Numbered from the stretch's first letter, positions 1-6,914 are shown. The stretch is 64,000 nucleotides of DNA from Lachnospiraceae bacterium (GCA_015057325.1 SVEQ01000004.1:186001-250000), one strand, 5' to 3'. Notes: generated by a model not told the origin, from the letters alone. A program made the numbers and translations.

Positions 1-842
1 GCATATTTCTTTACCATATTTTCAACGCTTCTTACAGATATTCTTTTTCTTTGCGAACTCAAAAACAAAGCATTTTCGTGACCTTCAACAGTTACAACTT
101 CCTTACGTTCTGTAAGATAATCAAGTAGAGCGTCCTTTGCTTCATCACCGAAGTATACATAAGCTTCATAACCACCTTTTCGAACAACTTTAATACGATC
201 ATAATCAAAGTCAACATCGTTTATATCAAGGCCTACACATTCAGAAACACGAATACCTGTTCCAAGCATAAGTGTAAGCAATGCCAAATCTCTAACTTTA
301 TTCTTTTCATGATATTTTTGTTGATGATTACTTAATTTATTGCCGTATTCGACATTATCAAGAAATTGAGCAACCTCATTAGGCTCCATACGTACAATTG
401 CTTTACTGTGTAATTTGGGCATTTCTACAATTTTAGTTGGGTCAGAATCTATTTTGCCATTTTTGAAAAGATAGGCATAGAACATACGTAGAGCAGTAAG
501 CTTTCTTTTTAAAGCTTTTTCATTGTTTGTGAACTGCTTACCGTCTTTTTCATAGACCTTAAGATAGTCCATATATTCCTCAATGTCTTCAGCTTCTAAC
601 TGGTCAATTACAGAAAGTGGAACTTCAGAAGTTGATTTACCTTTTAGTGACGGATTAGACGATATTAAAAACTCAAAAAAAGTTTTTATGTCTCGTGCAT
701 AACCAAGTCTTGTTCTTGGTGCCTTTGAATATTCAATTGCACGAAAATAACTTGAAACATATTTGGGCAGTTCCGAAAGAACATCCCTCATTAATAATAC
801 ATTATGAATTTCTTCTTGTTCATGATAAGTCTTATCTGCCAT
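1..842 (-). CDS. xerS: XerS-like tyrosine recombinase (3' end outside window)
   Basis: Site-specific tyrosine recombinase, probably the single-protein Xer enzyme that resolves chromosome dimers. About 280 residues are visible from ATG at 842 (AGGTG ribosome site just upstream); the C-terminal catalytic part runs off the window. The N-terminus (LPKYVSSY), the segment PLSVIDQLEAEDIEEYMDYL, the stretch LSNHQQKYHEKNKVRDLA and the first catalytic arginine in GTGIRVSECVGLDINDVDFD followed by RKGG resemble the streptococcal/lactococcal XerS family more than XerC/XerD. A dif-like site lies about 15 bp upstream of the start codon, as dif(SL) lies beside xerS in streptococci. The family assignment is from memory of the sequences; a phage-type integrase is the alternative, but the position outside the prophage core argues for the host enzyme. 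Confidence 0.8.
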   Translation of the reverse strand, partial: MADKTYHEQEEIHNVLLMRDVLSELPKYVSSYFRAIEYSKAPRTRLGYARDIKTFFEFLISSNPSLKGKSTSEVPLSVIDQLEAEDIEEYMDYLKVYEKDGKQFTNNEKALKRKLTALRMFYAYLFKNGKIDSDPTKIVEMPKLHSKAIVRMEPNEVAQFLDNVEYGNKLSNHQQKYHEKNKVRDLALLTLMLGTGIRVSECVGLDINDVDFDYDRIKVVRKGGYEAYVYFGDEAKDALLDYLTERKEVVTVEGHENALFLSSQRKRISVRSVENMVKKY

Positions 843-857
843 ATTTCACCTCTATAT

Positions 858-890
858 ATTTTCGTTAAACCTAACTAGGGTTTTGCGAAA
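858..890. other. Left dif-like attachment site (attL)
   Basis: Two 11-bp arms, ATTTTCGTTAA (858-868) and GTTTTGCGAAA (880-890), form an imperfect inverted repeat around an 11-bp centre (869-879). The arms match the right site, but the centre is 5 bp longer than the 6 bp found there. It sits 15 bp upstream of the xerS start codon. A widened centre is what is known for the phage-derived site of CTX-phi-type phages, so this end probably carries phage-derived sequence and may be a poor recombination substrate. Confidence 0.75.
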
Positions 891-1001
891 ACGAAAGTTG
901 TAAACGAGAGTGTTAGTTATCTGCTAAAATACATAGCATTTCCCAACGAGTATTTTAGCACGGTAGATAACTATTTGCAACAACCCCGGTTTAACGAAAA
1001 T
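858..1001. other. CTX-phi-like attP hairpin (two inverted half-sites around a stem)
   Basis: The arm at 858-868 recurs in inverted orientation at 991-1001 (TTAACGAAAAT). Between them a long inverted repeat pairs 915-932 (AGTTATCT, then GCTAAAATAC) with 950-972 (GTATTTTAGC, then AGATAACT), leaving a loop of about 17 nt. The sequence inside each arm (GGGTTTTGCG and its partner GGGGTTGTTGC) can also pair. Folded as plus-strand DNA, the two half-sites would lie side by side and form a double-stranded dif-like site with a bulged centre, the known attP(+) design of CTX-phi. The function is inferred from the geometry. Confidence 0.7.
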
Positions 1002-1089
1002 GTTTTTGGATTGCGTAAAACAATCCAATTTTTTTTTGGAAAAATAAAATAGAAAGGTGTACCCTTTGAGGTGCAAAAGGTAAAAAAAA

Positions 1090-1401
1090 ATGGCTGGTAT
1101 GTTAAAAGGTAGGCTCTATGTTGTAGGTATTGAGGAAAATATTATCAGGGCAAAAAGTCCGACAGAAAAGGATTCTGCTTGGTATCGTTTAACACTTTCT
1201 GACGGTGTTAGTTCCTTTACTTGTACATGCGGTTCTTCGTGGAAGGTTAAGGAGAAGGAAGGTGCTGAAGTTGAGTATAATGTTAATCAGTTGAAACTTA
1301 TGTCCTTGTTTGATATGAGTTTTTCTCCGGATATGTCTTCAGGATATTGTAAGTTAAAATTAAGAACATTTAAGGCTGTCAAAGATATGCCTAGTAAATA
1401 A
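1090..1401 (+). CDS. Small phage protein, candidate ssDNA-binding protein
   Basis: A 103-residue soluble protein, rich in short beta-prone stretches (GRLYVVGIEENI, AWYRLTLSDG), with two cysteines close together (FTCTCGSSWKV) and no signal peptide or membrane segment. It is the first gene of the prophage, directly before the coat gene, where filamentous phages keep the gene V ssDNA-binding protein. Size and position fit that role, but no diagnostic motif is recognised, so the function is inferred from context. An AAAGG stretch precedes the ATG at about 8-10 nt. Confidence 0.5.
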   Translation: MAGMLKGRLYVVGIEENIIRAKSPTEKDSAWYRLTLSDGVSSFTCTCGSSWKVKEKEGAEVEYNVNQLKLMSLFDMSFSPDMSSGYCKLKLRTFKAVKDMPSK

Positions 1402-1435
1402 ATGTTAAAAAATAATAAGAAAGGGGATTTTTAGC

Positions 1436-1624
1436 ATGGGTGGTTTATTTCTTGAAGGTGGTGCATCTTCTGCTAGTGCAGCAGTAACTGAGTTGCTTTC
1501 GATTGGTTCAACTTGTGTATCTTGGATTATGGAAAATTCACTTTTAAGTGTTGTTTTTGCTGGTTGTCTTATTCCGGTTGCTTTCCGTATTATCAAGAGT
1601 GCAAAAAATGCAGCAAAGAACTAA
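1436..1624 (+). CDS. Major coat protein (pVIII-like)
   Basis: A 62-residue protein with the layout of a filamentous phage major coat subunit: a short N-terminal part with a single Glu, small residues (ASSASAAV), one hydrophobic helix of about 20 residues (LLSVVFAGCLIPVAF) and a lysine/arginine-rich C-terminus (IIKSAKNAAKN) that would face the DNA. No cleavable signal peptide is obvious, unlike M13 pVIII. It has a GAAAGGGG ribosome site and is followed 23 bp later by a strong terminator, matching the high-expression coat gene unit of inoviruses. Confidence 0.75.
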   Translation: MGGLFLEGGASSASAAVTELLSIGSTCVSWIMENSLLSVVFAGCLIPVAFRIIKSAKNAAKN

Positions 1625-1647
1625 TTGTTTGATAATCTCACTTTTGA

Positions 1648-1684
1648 GGGTATGAGGTTTTTATGCCTTATGCCCTTATTTTTT
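1648..1684 (+). terminator. Intrinsic terminator behind the coat gene
   Basis: A ten-pair stem GGGTATGAGG / CCTTATGCCC (with G-T pairs) around an 8-nt loop, followed by a T-rich run up to 1684. Filamentous phages place a terminator here, so that the coat and ssDNA-binding genes are transcribed more than downstream genes. Confidence 0.75.
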
Positions 1685-1705
1685 AGATATTAGAGAGGTG
1701 CTTTT

Positions 1706-2908
1706 ATGAAAAAGTTTTTTATATATATTTTTATTTTTGTTTTATTTATGAGTAATAAAGTATTTGCAAGTGGTGCTAATGGTGCTGATGATGTTGAATT
1801 GCCTAGTCCTACGGTTAGCGATTTTGGGTATTGTACAAAAGGCTATTTTATTGGGTTCTCTTCTAATGGGGATATAGTGGAAATGACTATTACTGCAAAG
1901 TCTAATCAAGGTTTGTATTTGGTTAATAATAATGGCGGTTATGTTCTATATACCACAAATAGTAGAGATTGTTCTTTCTCTAAACTAGATAAACCTTCAA
2001 ATAATACTTGGTCGACTGATGAATTCAGTTCTAATAACTCTCTCTGGTCGACTAATTGGGGTAATCATTCTACTAATATCCCAGTTTTTAATGGTTCAGA
2101 TACAGAAGGTATTAATAAGTATATTAGAGATGGTGATATGTCCAATGCTATCAATAAGAGTGATTGTATCCCGGAACCTGATTCTTCATCTAATATAGAA
2201 CTTCCACAAAATCTACGTTTAGTTTCAGGTAATGATTATGGTGCAACTAAAAATATATTGTTGAAGTTAACGAAGGATATTGTTTTAACATGGGATCAAA
2301 CTGTAGATACAACAGATTATACGTATGATGTTCAATATGCGTGTGCGGTGACTCGTTATACAAGTTTATATCCTGTTAAAAAGGCTCAACCAATTCAATC
2401 GGGATATAGGGATTTTATTAAAGGTAATACTTATCAGGGGAAAAATAATATTTCATGTACTATGCCTTGTTCGTGTGTCAACGATCTTGTAAAAAATGCT
2501 GATGATGTTGCTTTGTTAGATGCTTTTATTATAAACAAGGTAAATATTAGGGTTCGTAATGTTGTGGGGCGAGAATGTTCTAATTGGGTAACTTTAACAA
2601 TTGATTTTTCTGATAAGTCAGTAAAAGCAACGGAAACTGACAAGAATGGCGATACTGTGCCGGATCCACAATATAACAATACATCAGTTGTTGTTGATGA
2701 TTCTACTAATATATCTAAATTATCCAATGTTTCAGAAATAATAGAATATATTAAGGGCGGATTTGGTGTGTTCAGTGATAATGGTATTGTTGGATTCTTT
2801 AAGCAAGCATTTAATGGAATGTTACCGCCTGAATTTTGGAAGGCTATTTTTGCTGGGTTGGCGGTTATGTTATTAATTGGTATTATTAACTTTTTATTTA
2901 AGAGGTGA
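1706..2908 (+). CDS. Secreted pIII-like minor coat/adsorption protein
   Basis: A 400-residue protein with an N-terminal signal peptide (MKKFFIYIFIFVLFMSNKVFA), a long Asn/Ser/Asp-rich extracellular part with scattered cysteines (for example CTMPCSCVND near residue 252) and a single C-terminal membrane helix (IFAGLAVMLLIGIINFLF) ending in Lys-Arg. This is the architecture of gene III adsorption proteins, which cap the virion and bind the host receptor. It lies between the coat gene and the small coat/assembly genes, as in known inoviruses. The GAGAGGTG ribosome site is good. Sequence identity to a known pIII is not claimed. Confidence 0.65.
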   Translation: MKKFFIYIFIFVLFMSNKVFASGANGADDVELPSPTVSDFGYCTKGYFIGFSSNGDIVEMTITAKSNQGLYLVNNNGGYVLYTTNSRDCSFSKLDKPSNNTWSTDEFSSNNSLWSTNWGNHSTNIPVFNGSDTEGINKYIRDGDMSNAINKSDCIPEPDSSSNIELPQNLRLVSGNDYGATKNILLKLTKDIVLTWDQTVDTTDYTYDVQYACAVTRYTSLYPVKKAQPIQSGYRDFIKGNTYQGKNNISCTMPCSCVNDLVKNADDVALLDAFIINKVNIRVRNVVGRECSNWVTLTIDFSDKSVKATETDKNGDTVPDPQYNNTSVVVDDSTNISKLSNVSEIIEYIKGGFGVFSDNGIVGFFKQAFNGMLPPEFWKAIFAGLAVMLLIGIINFLFKR

Positions 2909-2913
2909 TTTTT

Positions 2914-3057
2914 GTGAGTATTTATACAAAATTTTTTTCTTTTATGTTTGAGAAGTTTGTGGTTTTTGGTTATTCGATTAGTTTAGGGCAAGTTATTTTA
3001 TTTGGTTGTCTTTGTTCTGTAGTTGGTTATTTAATAGGTTCTATATTTAAAAGATAG
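2914..3057 (+). CDS. Tiny membrane protein (minor coat candidate)
   Basis: A 47-residue ORF starting with GTG, preceded by AGAGGTGAT at a 3-12 nt distance and beginning 5 bp after the previous stop. It has an amphipathic N-terminus, one hydrophobic segment (LGQVILFGCLCSVVGYLIG) and a C-terminal Lys-Arg. Size, charge pattern and location resemble the minor coat proteins of filamentous phages (pVII/pIX/pVI class), but no specific assignment is possible. Confidence 0.6.
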   Translation: MSIYTKFFSFMFEKFVVFGYSISLGQVILFGCLCSVVGYLIGSIFKR

Positions 3058-3067
3058 GAGTGATTTT

Positions 3068-3232
3068 ATGCAATTTAATTTTATTCGAGAAATCTCTAGC
3101 GATATTACATGGAGAGAGTTTGCTCCGCAATGTTGGAACTTATTTCTTTGTTATTTTGCGTTTGAGGTAATCACGTGGATTGATACGAAACTTGAAAAGA
3201 TATTTAGACGTATGAAAACGAAAGAGAGGTAA
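3068..3232 (+). CDS. Small phage protein (54 residues)
   Basis: A short ORF in tight phage gene order, preceded by GGAGTGATTTT and ending 3 bp before the next start. The product has a Trp/Cys-rich, partly hydrophobic centre (CWNLFLCYFAFEVITW) and a strongly basic C-terminus (KIFRRMKTKER). It is probably membrane-associated and could be a minor coat or assembly protein. No family recognised. Confidence 0.55.
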   Translation: MQFNFIREISSDITWREFAPQCWNLFLCYFAFEVITWIDTKLEKIFRRMKTKER

Positions 3233-3235
3233 ATT

Positions 3236-3376
3236 ATGGAAGATTTAATTATGTGGCTATATTCTGACGGGGATTTTTTGTTGTTCCTTTGCCGGATGTT
3301 TATGCTCATTTTTGCTTTGCAATTCGTAACGGGTATTACGTATGTAATAAGGGGTGGTTATAATGGTATTTCCTAG
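3236..3376 (+). CDS. Small membrane protein overlapping the Zot gene
   Basis: A 46-residue ORF with one hydrophobic helix (LLFLCRMFMLIFALQFVTGI). Its 3' end overlaps the start of the Zot-like gene by 14 bp, suggesting translational coupling. The ribosome site is the GAGAGG at the end of the preceding gene. Likely a minor virion or assembly protein; no family recognised. Confidence 0.55.
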   Translation: MEDLIMWLYSDGDFLLFLCRMFMLIFALQFVTGITYVIRGGYNGIS

Positions 3377-4253
3377 ACTTATTATTATAGTGTTCGTTAT
3401 ATTATTTTTGTTTGTGCCTATTGTACCGTTTATTTTTAAGAATCTTCATAATATTGTTAGTTATGGTTTGCGTGATATTGTCGGTTTTTTTATGTATAAG
3501 AAATATAATGAATGTCATGACTTCGGCAAAGTTATAACGATATGTGCATCTGGAACTAGGGTTTTTGGTTCAGGTAAAACTTTGTCGGGTGTTCATGCTA
3601 TCCGCTATATATATAATAAATATAATGGGTTGAAGGTGTGGAATGCTACGGAAAAGCGATTTGTAACGCAACATATACATGTTATTAGTAATGTTGAGTT
3701 AAAAGATATTCCTTTTACGTGGTTTGATAACGAAAAGCAACTTGTGGAAGTTGAACAGCCTGAAATGGATATAACTATATTTTTTTTAGATGAGGCAAGT
3801 TCGATTTGGAATAGCCGTAATTATAAAGATAATATTTCTACTGAATTACTTACGAGTTTGTTGCAATGTCGTAAAAATAAAATTGCTTTGTTTACGACTT
3901 CACAAAGGTTTATCTTTCAGGATAAGTTGATCAGGCAGATTACGGCTGAAGTATGGGAAGCAAAAAAGACTTGGCGAATTGTAAGGTTGCAAACATTTGA
4001 CGCATATGATTTGGAGAACTGCAGTAATGTGGCATTAGTTAAAGCATTAACAACTTCTTATTGGTTTGTAAAGAATAAAGATTATTCTGCTTATGATACA
4101 AGTGCGATTGTAGACAGATTGAAGAAAATGAATGAATTAGGGGAATTATTGACAGATTCGGAAATCTTGGAGAATCAAGGCACGACAGACCATTGTTTAG
4201 ATATGGTAGAAAAATTAAGCAGAAAGGGTCGTAAAAGGTTGGCTCGTAAGTAG
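3363..4253 (+). CDS. Zot/pI-like phage assembly ATPase
   Basis: Predicted inner-membrane ATPase that drives extrusion of filamentous phage. From ATG 3363 (AAGGGGTGG ribosome site 6 nt upstream) the protein has 296 residues: a hydrophobic N-terminal segment (about residues 4-25), a Walker A motif GTRVFGSGKT (64-73), a Walker B strand with FFLDEAS (Asp/Glu near 143-144), then an RKNKIALFTTSQR segment typical of this P-loop family. The membrane helix lies before the ATPase domain, unlike M13 pI, whose helix is C-terminal. An upstream in-frame GTG at 3354 is less likely because it overlaps the ribosome site. Confidence 0.85.
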   Translation: MVFPRLIIIVFVILFLFVPIVPFIFKNLHNIVSYGLRDIVGFFMYKKYNECHDFGKVITICASGTRVFGSGKTLSGVHAIRYIYNKYNGLKVWNATEKRFVTQHIHVISNVELKDIPFTWFDNEKQLVEVEQPEMDITIFFLDEASSIWNSRNYKDNISTELLTSLLQCRKNKIALFTTSQRFIFQDKLIRQITAEVWEAKKTWRIVRLQTFDAYDLENCSNVALVKALTTSYWFVKNKDYSAYDTSAIVDRLKKMNELGELLTDSEILENQGTTDHCLDMVEKLSRKGRKRLARK

Positions 4254-4256
4254 TTA

Positions 4257-4455
4257 GGGTGGTGTGTTGCGTTGGTGTTCAATGCGTAAGCAGACACCAC
4301 GCAACCGCCACCAACGTAGAAAAGTTGGTGCAATCGCACTTGTCTTTACATTAGGTTTTGCAAGTAGTAGCCTTGCAAGGCCACGTGCCAATATTGGCTG
4401 GTGGCTTGGCAAGATCTACGCTTGCAAGGGTTCCTGATGTCAAGACCAACTTTTC
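4257..4455. other. Phage intergenic region: folded origin/packaging candidate
   Basis: Non-coding and much richer in G+C than the flanking phage genes. It holds three nested or adjacent hairpins: 4259-4311 (GGTGGTG...GTTGCG pairing with CGCAAC...CCACC); an 11-bp perfect outer repeat GAAAAGTTGGT (4319-4329) / ACCAACTTTTC (4445-4455); and inside it a long rod at about 4360-4426 with the palindrome GCCAATATTGGC (4387-4398) at its tip. Position just upstream of rep and dense secondary structure match the plus/minus origins and packaging signal of filamentous phages. Which hairpin is nicked is not determined. Confidence 0.7.
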
Positions 4456-4495
4456 CTATACTTGACTATAGGGTCATATTTTACTAGGTGTCAAA

Positions 4496-5401
4496 ATGGA
4501 CTATAACATAAAAATAATAGAATATCCTGATAATATACAAGTTTCTTTATATGAGAAAACTATTACAAGGAGTGATGATAATGAGGAATATATTACAAAT
4601 AATAAACCTTATAACTTCGATATGTTACAAACTCATTGGTATGATTCAAAGGATAGCACGTATAAGATAATACCAAAAAAGCACGTTTGTATTGTTAATC
4701 CATTTACAAACAAAGAAGAATTGTTGGAAGTTCTTCCGGACGATAAAGAATATATAAAAAATGCTTTTCGTAATTTTAGACGTACTAAACAAAATATTTA
4801 TTCGATTGCTAGGGGTTCAATTTGGGATTTGTTTATTACTTTAACAATAAAAGATAGTTCTCGCTATGATTTAGAAGAAAGTAAAAAAAGAGTATCAAAG
4901 AAAATAAACAATATCAGGAGAGACTATGCCCCTAACTTGAAATATATTATTATTTTTGAAAGACACCCAACAAGCCAAGCATGGCACGTGCACGGACTTC
5001 TTAAGGGTATAGAAGGTTTAACACTCACAAAAGCAATTAACCCTCATACAAACAAGGTAATTAAAAAGCATGGTTTGACAGTATATAATATTAAAGAGTT
5101 TAATTCTTTGGGTTTTTCTACTGCATCACATGTGCAAGATAATAATAGAGTTACGCATTATATTATTAAATACATAAGTAAGGATTTATGCTTTGATTAC
5201 CCTGATAAACATTCTTATTTGTGTAGTAAGGGTTTGCCTAGAGGTTCGGAAACTTTTTACAATCTTGATAATTTAGAAGAGTTATACGCAATTTTGGAGG
5301 ATAAGTACAAAGATAAAATAGATATGACACATGTTAAAACTTGTTATAACGTTTTCAATGATAGTTATATAAAATATATGCAATTTGCAAAAGGAGATTA
5401 A
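4496..5401 (+). CDS. Rolling-circle replication initiator (HUH Rep)
   Basis: A 301-residue Rep expected to nick the phage origin and start rolling-circle replication. Visible motifs: strand FITLTI (113-118), metal-binding HVH in WHVHGLL (His164 and His166), and a tyrosine motif HYIIKYISK (221-229) carrying candidate nucleophiles Tyr222 and Tyr226 with a nearby Lys. The order motif 1 - HUH - Tyr is that of small rolling-circle Reps of inoviruses and plasmids. The start ATG at 4496 follows AGGTG by 6 nt. It is directly downstream of the folded intergenic region, its presumed target. Confidence 0.85.
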   Translation: MDYNIKIIEYPDNIQVSLYEKTITRSDDNEEYITNNKPYNFDMLQTHWYDSKDSTYKIIPKKHVCIVNPFTNKEELLEVLPDDKEYIKNAFRNFRRTKQNIYSIARGSIWDLFITLTIKDSSRYDLEESKKRVSKKINNIRRDYAPNLKYIIIFERHPTSQAWHVHGLLKGIEGLTLTKAINPHTNKVIKKHGLTVYNIKEFNSLGFSTASHVQDNNRVTHYIIKYISKDLCFDYPDKHSYLCSKGLPRGSETFYNLDNLEELYAILEDKYKDKIDMTHVKTCYNVFNDSYIKYMQFAKGD

Positions 5402-5406
5402 AAAAT

Positions 5407-5538
5407 ATGGATTATAATTTAAAGCAATTATTTGTAGAATTTGTTTTTTGTTTGATAGTAATTTGTGGCTTATGTTTATTGACATATTTATGTTATATTT
5501 GGGCGATAGAAGTATATAAAAATATGGGAGGTTTTTAG
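5407..5538 (+). CDS. Small membrane protein (43 residues)
   Basis: A short ORF starting 5 bp after the rep stop codon, with AAAGGAGA within the rep 3' end as ribosome site. The product is one hydrophobic helix rich in Leu/Cys (FCLIVICGLCLLTYLCYIW) with short polar ends. It belongs to the phage transcription unit; the function is unknown. Confidence 0.5.
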   Translation: MDYNLKQLFVEFVFCLIVICGLCLLTYLCYIWAIEVYKNMGGF

Positions 5539-5539
5539 T

Positions 5540-5740
5540 ATGAGTGTTGTTTTACAACTTAAAATGATCATATACGGTTCTTTGGTAGTTCTTTTGTGTT
5601 GTATTTTACTTGTTTTATATTTGCTTGTTAAATTGTCAGAGATTTCCGACAATCTACAATCATCGTTTATTATGTTCTCGGAAGATTTAGCAGATTTAGC
5701 AGAGGTTTTGAGGGCTTATCACGATAGACTAGATTATTAG
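5540..5740 (+). CDS. Small membrane protein with acidic coiled tail
   Basis: A 66-residue protein beginning one base after the preceding stop, using GGGAGG as ribosome site. It has an N-terminal hydrophobic helix (YGSLVVLLCCILLVLYLLV) followed by a helical acidic tail (SEDLADLAEVLRAYHDRLDY). No family recognised; probably a phage membrane accessory protein. Confidence 0.5.
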   Translation: MSVVLQLKMIIYGSLVVLLCCILLVLYLLVKLSEISDNLQSSFIMFSEDLADLAEVLRAYHDRLDY

Positions 5741-5789
5741 TATTTAATATGTTATTATGTATTTAATCTTTAATATTTGGGGGTTAAAT

Positions 5790-5972
5790 ATGGATAATGA
5801 TATTTTGATTCAGATGTTGAATGAAGAACGCAAGCAAACAAAGTATATTAAGTCAATTAGGAATTATTTAGCAATTGTATTTTGGTTGTTTGTTGCTGGG
5901 ATCCTCGGAAGAATTATATTTGTTGCTTTGTGTTTGTTTGGTTTTATAGATATACTTTCAATTTTTGGATAA
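5790..5972 (+). CDS. Small phage membrane protein (60 residues)
   Basis: The ATG at 5790 is preferred over the upstream ATG at 5757 because a TGGGGGTT ribosome site lies 6-12 nt before it. The product has a charged N-terminus (MDNDILIQMLNEERKQTKY) and two hydrophobic stretches in its C-terminal half. It is the last gene before the prophage terminator. Function unknown. Confidence 0.5.
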   Translation: MDNDILIQMLNEERKQTKYIKSIRNYLAIVFWLFVAGILGRIIFVALCLFGFIDILSIFG

Positions 5973-5977
5973 AGTAG

Positions 5978-6003
5978 AAGTTCCGCAAGGAACTTTTATT
6001 TTT
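5978..6003 (+). terminator. Terminator at the 3' end of the prophage
   Basis: A perfect 7-bp stem AAGTTCC / GGAACTT with a GCAA tetraloop, followed by TTATTTTT. It ends the plus-strand phage transcription unit about 60 bp before the right attachment site. Confidence 0.85.
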
Positions 6004-6060
6004 ACAAAAAAAATCTTTACAAATATAATACAAAGTGGTATATATATAAATGTAGTCCAT

Positions 6061-6088
6061 ATTTTCGTTAAACCTGGGTTTTGCGAAT
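6061..6088. other. Right dif-like attachment site (attR)
   Basis: A 28-bp site with canonical Xer geometry: arm ATTTTCGTTAA (6061-6071), 6-bp centre ACCTGG, arm GTTTTGCGAAT (6078-6088). The arms match those of the left site. With its 6-bp centre this copy is the better candidate for a working chromosomal dif. Function inferred from geometry and from the xerS neighbour at the other end of the prophage. Confidence 0.75.
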
Positions 6089-6156
6089 AGTTGTATATCT
6101 TTTTATAATATATCACTTATACTCTTTTTTGTCAATTCATATATATTTTCTCATAA

Positions 6157-6178
6157 TAAAAGCTGCCCTACGGCAGCT
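6157..6178 (-). terminator. Terminator downstream of the sortase gene
   Basis: A perfect 7-bp stem AGCTGCC / GGCAGCT with a CTAC loop (6161-6178), followed on the minus strand by TTTATTAT. It lies about 80 bp past the stop of the minus-strand sortase gene. The region 6089-6260 otherwise holds nothing recognisable. Confidence 0.65.
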
Positions 6179-6260
6179 CCTATTTTATAATTCATCATGT
6201 AAAATATATGTCGTGTTCATTGCTTCTTGAAGTGCTAATCTAATAAATAAATTAATTTAT

Positions 6261-6914
6261 TTATTTAGGGATTGCAATAACAACGATGTAACTGTCAGGT
6301 GAAACGTTCTTTGCACACGACAATATTGTAATTTGTTTGTTCTTGGTTTGATTACAGTATTTTGATGTTTCTTTCATATTGACATATTTGACTTCCTTAA
6401 CAACGTAATTTTCGACCTCGTTATTTGCCCATATTTGAATTTGGGTATACTCTAGTACCTCCGAAAGTCGATTTAACGAATGTCCGTAAAGTCTCGATGC
6501 ATGTCCACATATTATATAGTTCCCGCCATTGGAATATTTCATATCCGATGTTGCTGTAATCAACTCATAGTTATCAAGATGTTTTTCACGCTTATTACCG
6601 GTATAAACTTTTTTAAGTAAGTCAATGTCGGGTATACTTATAACACAATCAACATCTTTTTCGTTATTTTGTTTTTCTTTTATTGTTTTTTTATTCTTTT
6701 TTATTCCTAAAATATTATAATCGTTTGGGGTTGTATAATGATATACTTTATTAGGATGTCTTTGTATTTCTATTTGCGGAAAAGAATCAATAATTGATTC
6801 TGTCTCTATTTTTTCAAGTTTATATGCATAAAAATACTTATAAAATGATAAATGAAATATAATGAGTAAAAATGCAAAAATAATAAACCAATATATTTTT
6901 TTCTTAACACTCAA
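6261..6914 (-). CDS. Sortase-family protein lacking the usual catalytic arginine
   Basis: A 217-residue protein with an N-terminal membrane helix (residues 8-28) and a sortase domain: IPDIDLL near 94, the His motif in YIICGHAS (His138) and the Cys motif TILSC (Cys200). Sortases normally carry an Arg on the next strand (for example GRFAVVA in the second sortase of this window); here the segment reads PDSYIVVIA with Ser208 at that place. The gene starts 1 bp after the adhesin gene ends, so the pair is one operon and the adhesin is the presumed substrate. It may be a divergent functional enzyme or an impaired one. Confidence 0.8.
   Translation of the reverse strand: MSVKKKIYWFIIFAFLLIIFHLSFYKYFYAYKLEKIETESIIDSFPQIEIQRHPNKVYHYTTPNDYNILGIKKNKKTIKEKQNNEKDVDCVISIPDIDLLKKVYTGNKREKHLDNYELITATSDMKYSNGGNYIICGHASRLYGHSLNRLSEVLEYTQIQIWANNEVENYVVKEVKYVNMKETSKYCNQTKNKQITILSCAKNVSPDSYIVVIAIPK

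Larger units (their letters stand above)
858..6088. mobile_element. Integrated filamentous (inovirus-type) prophage at a dif site
   Basis: A block of about 5.2 kb whose genes all lie on the plus strand, opposite to most neighbours. In order it contains: attP-like hairpin, ssDNA-binding candidate, major coat protein, terminator, secreted pIII-like protein, three tiny membrane proteins, Zot/pI ATPase, folded intergenic region, HUH Rep, three more small membrane proteins and a terminator. It is flanked by two copies of a dif-like site (858-890 and 6061-6088). There is no phage integrase inside; the xerS gene lies immediately outside the left end. Gene order, sizes and architecture match inoviruses; integration by host Xer is inferred from the flanking sites. 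Confidence 0.85.

Noticed and set aside
4462-4483. TTGACT as a -35 element for the rep gene
   Set aside because: No -10 element at a suitable distance before the start codon.
1000-6088. Possible match of CRISPR spacers to the prophage (self-targeting)
   Set aside because: I compared the four different spacers by eye with the phage region and saw no match; a proper alignment would be needed to exclude partial ones.
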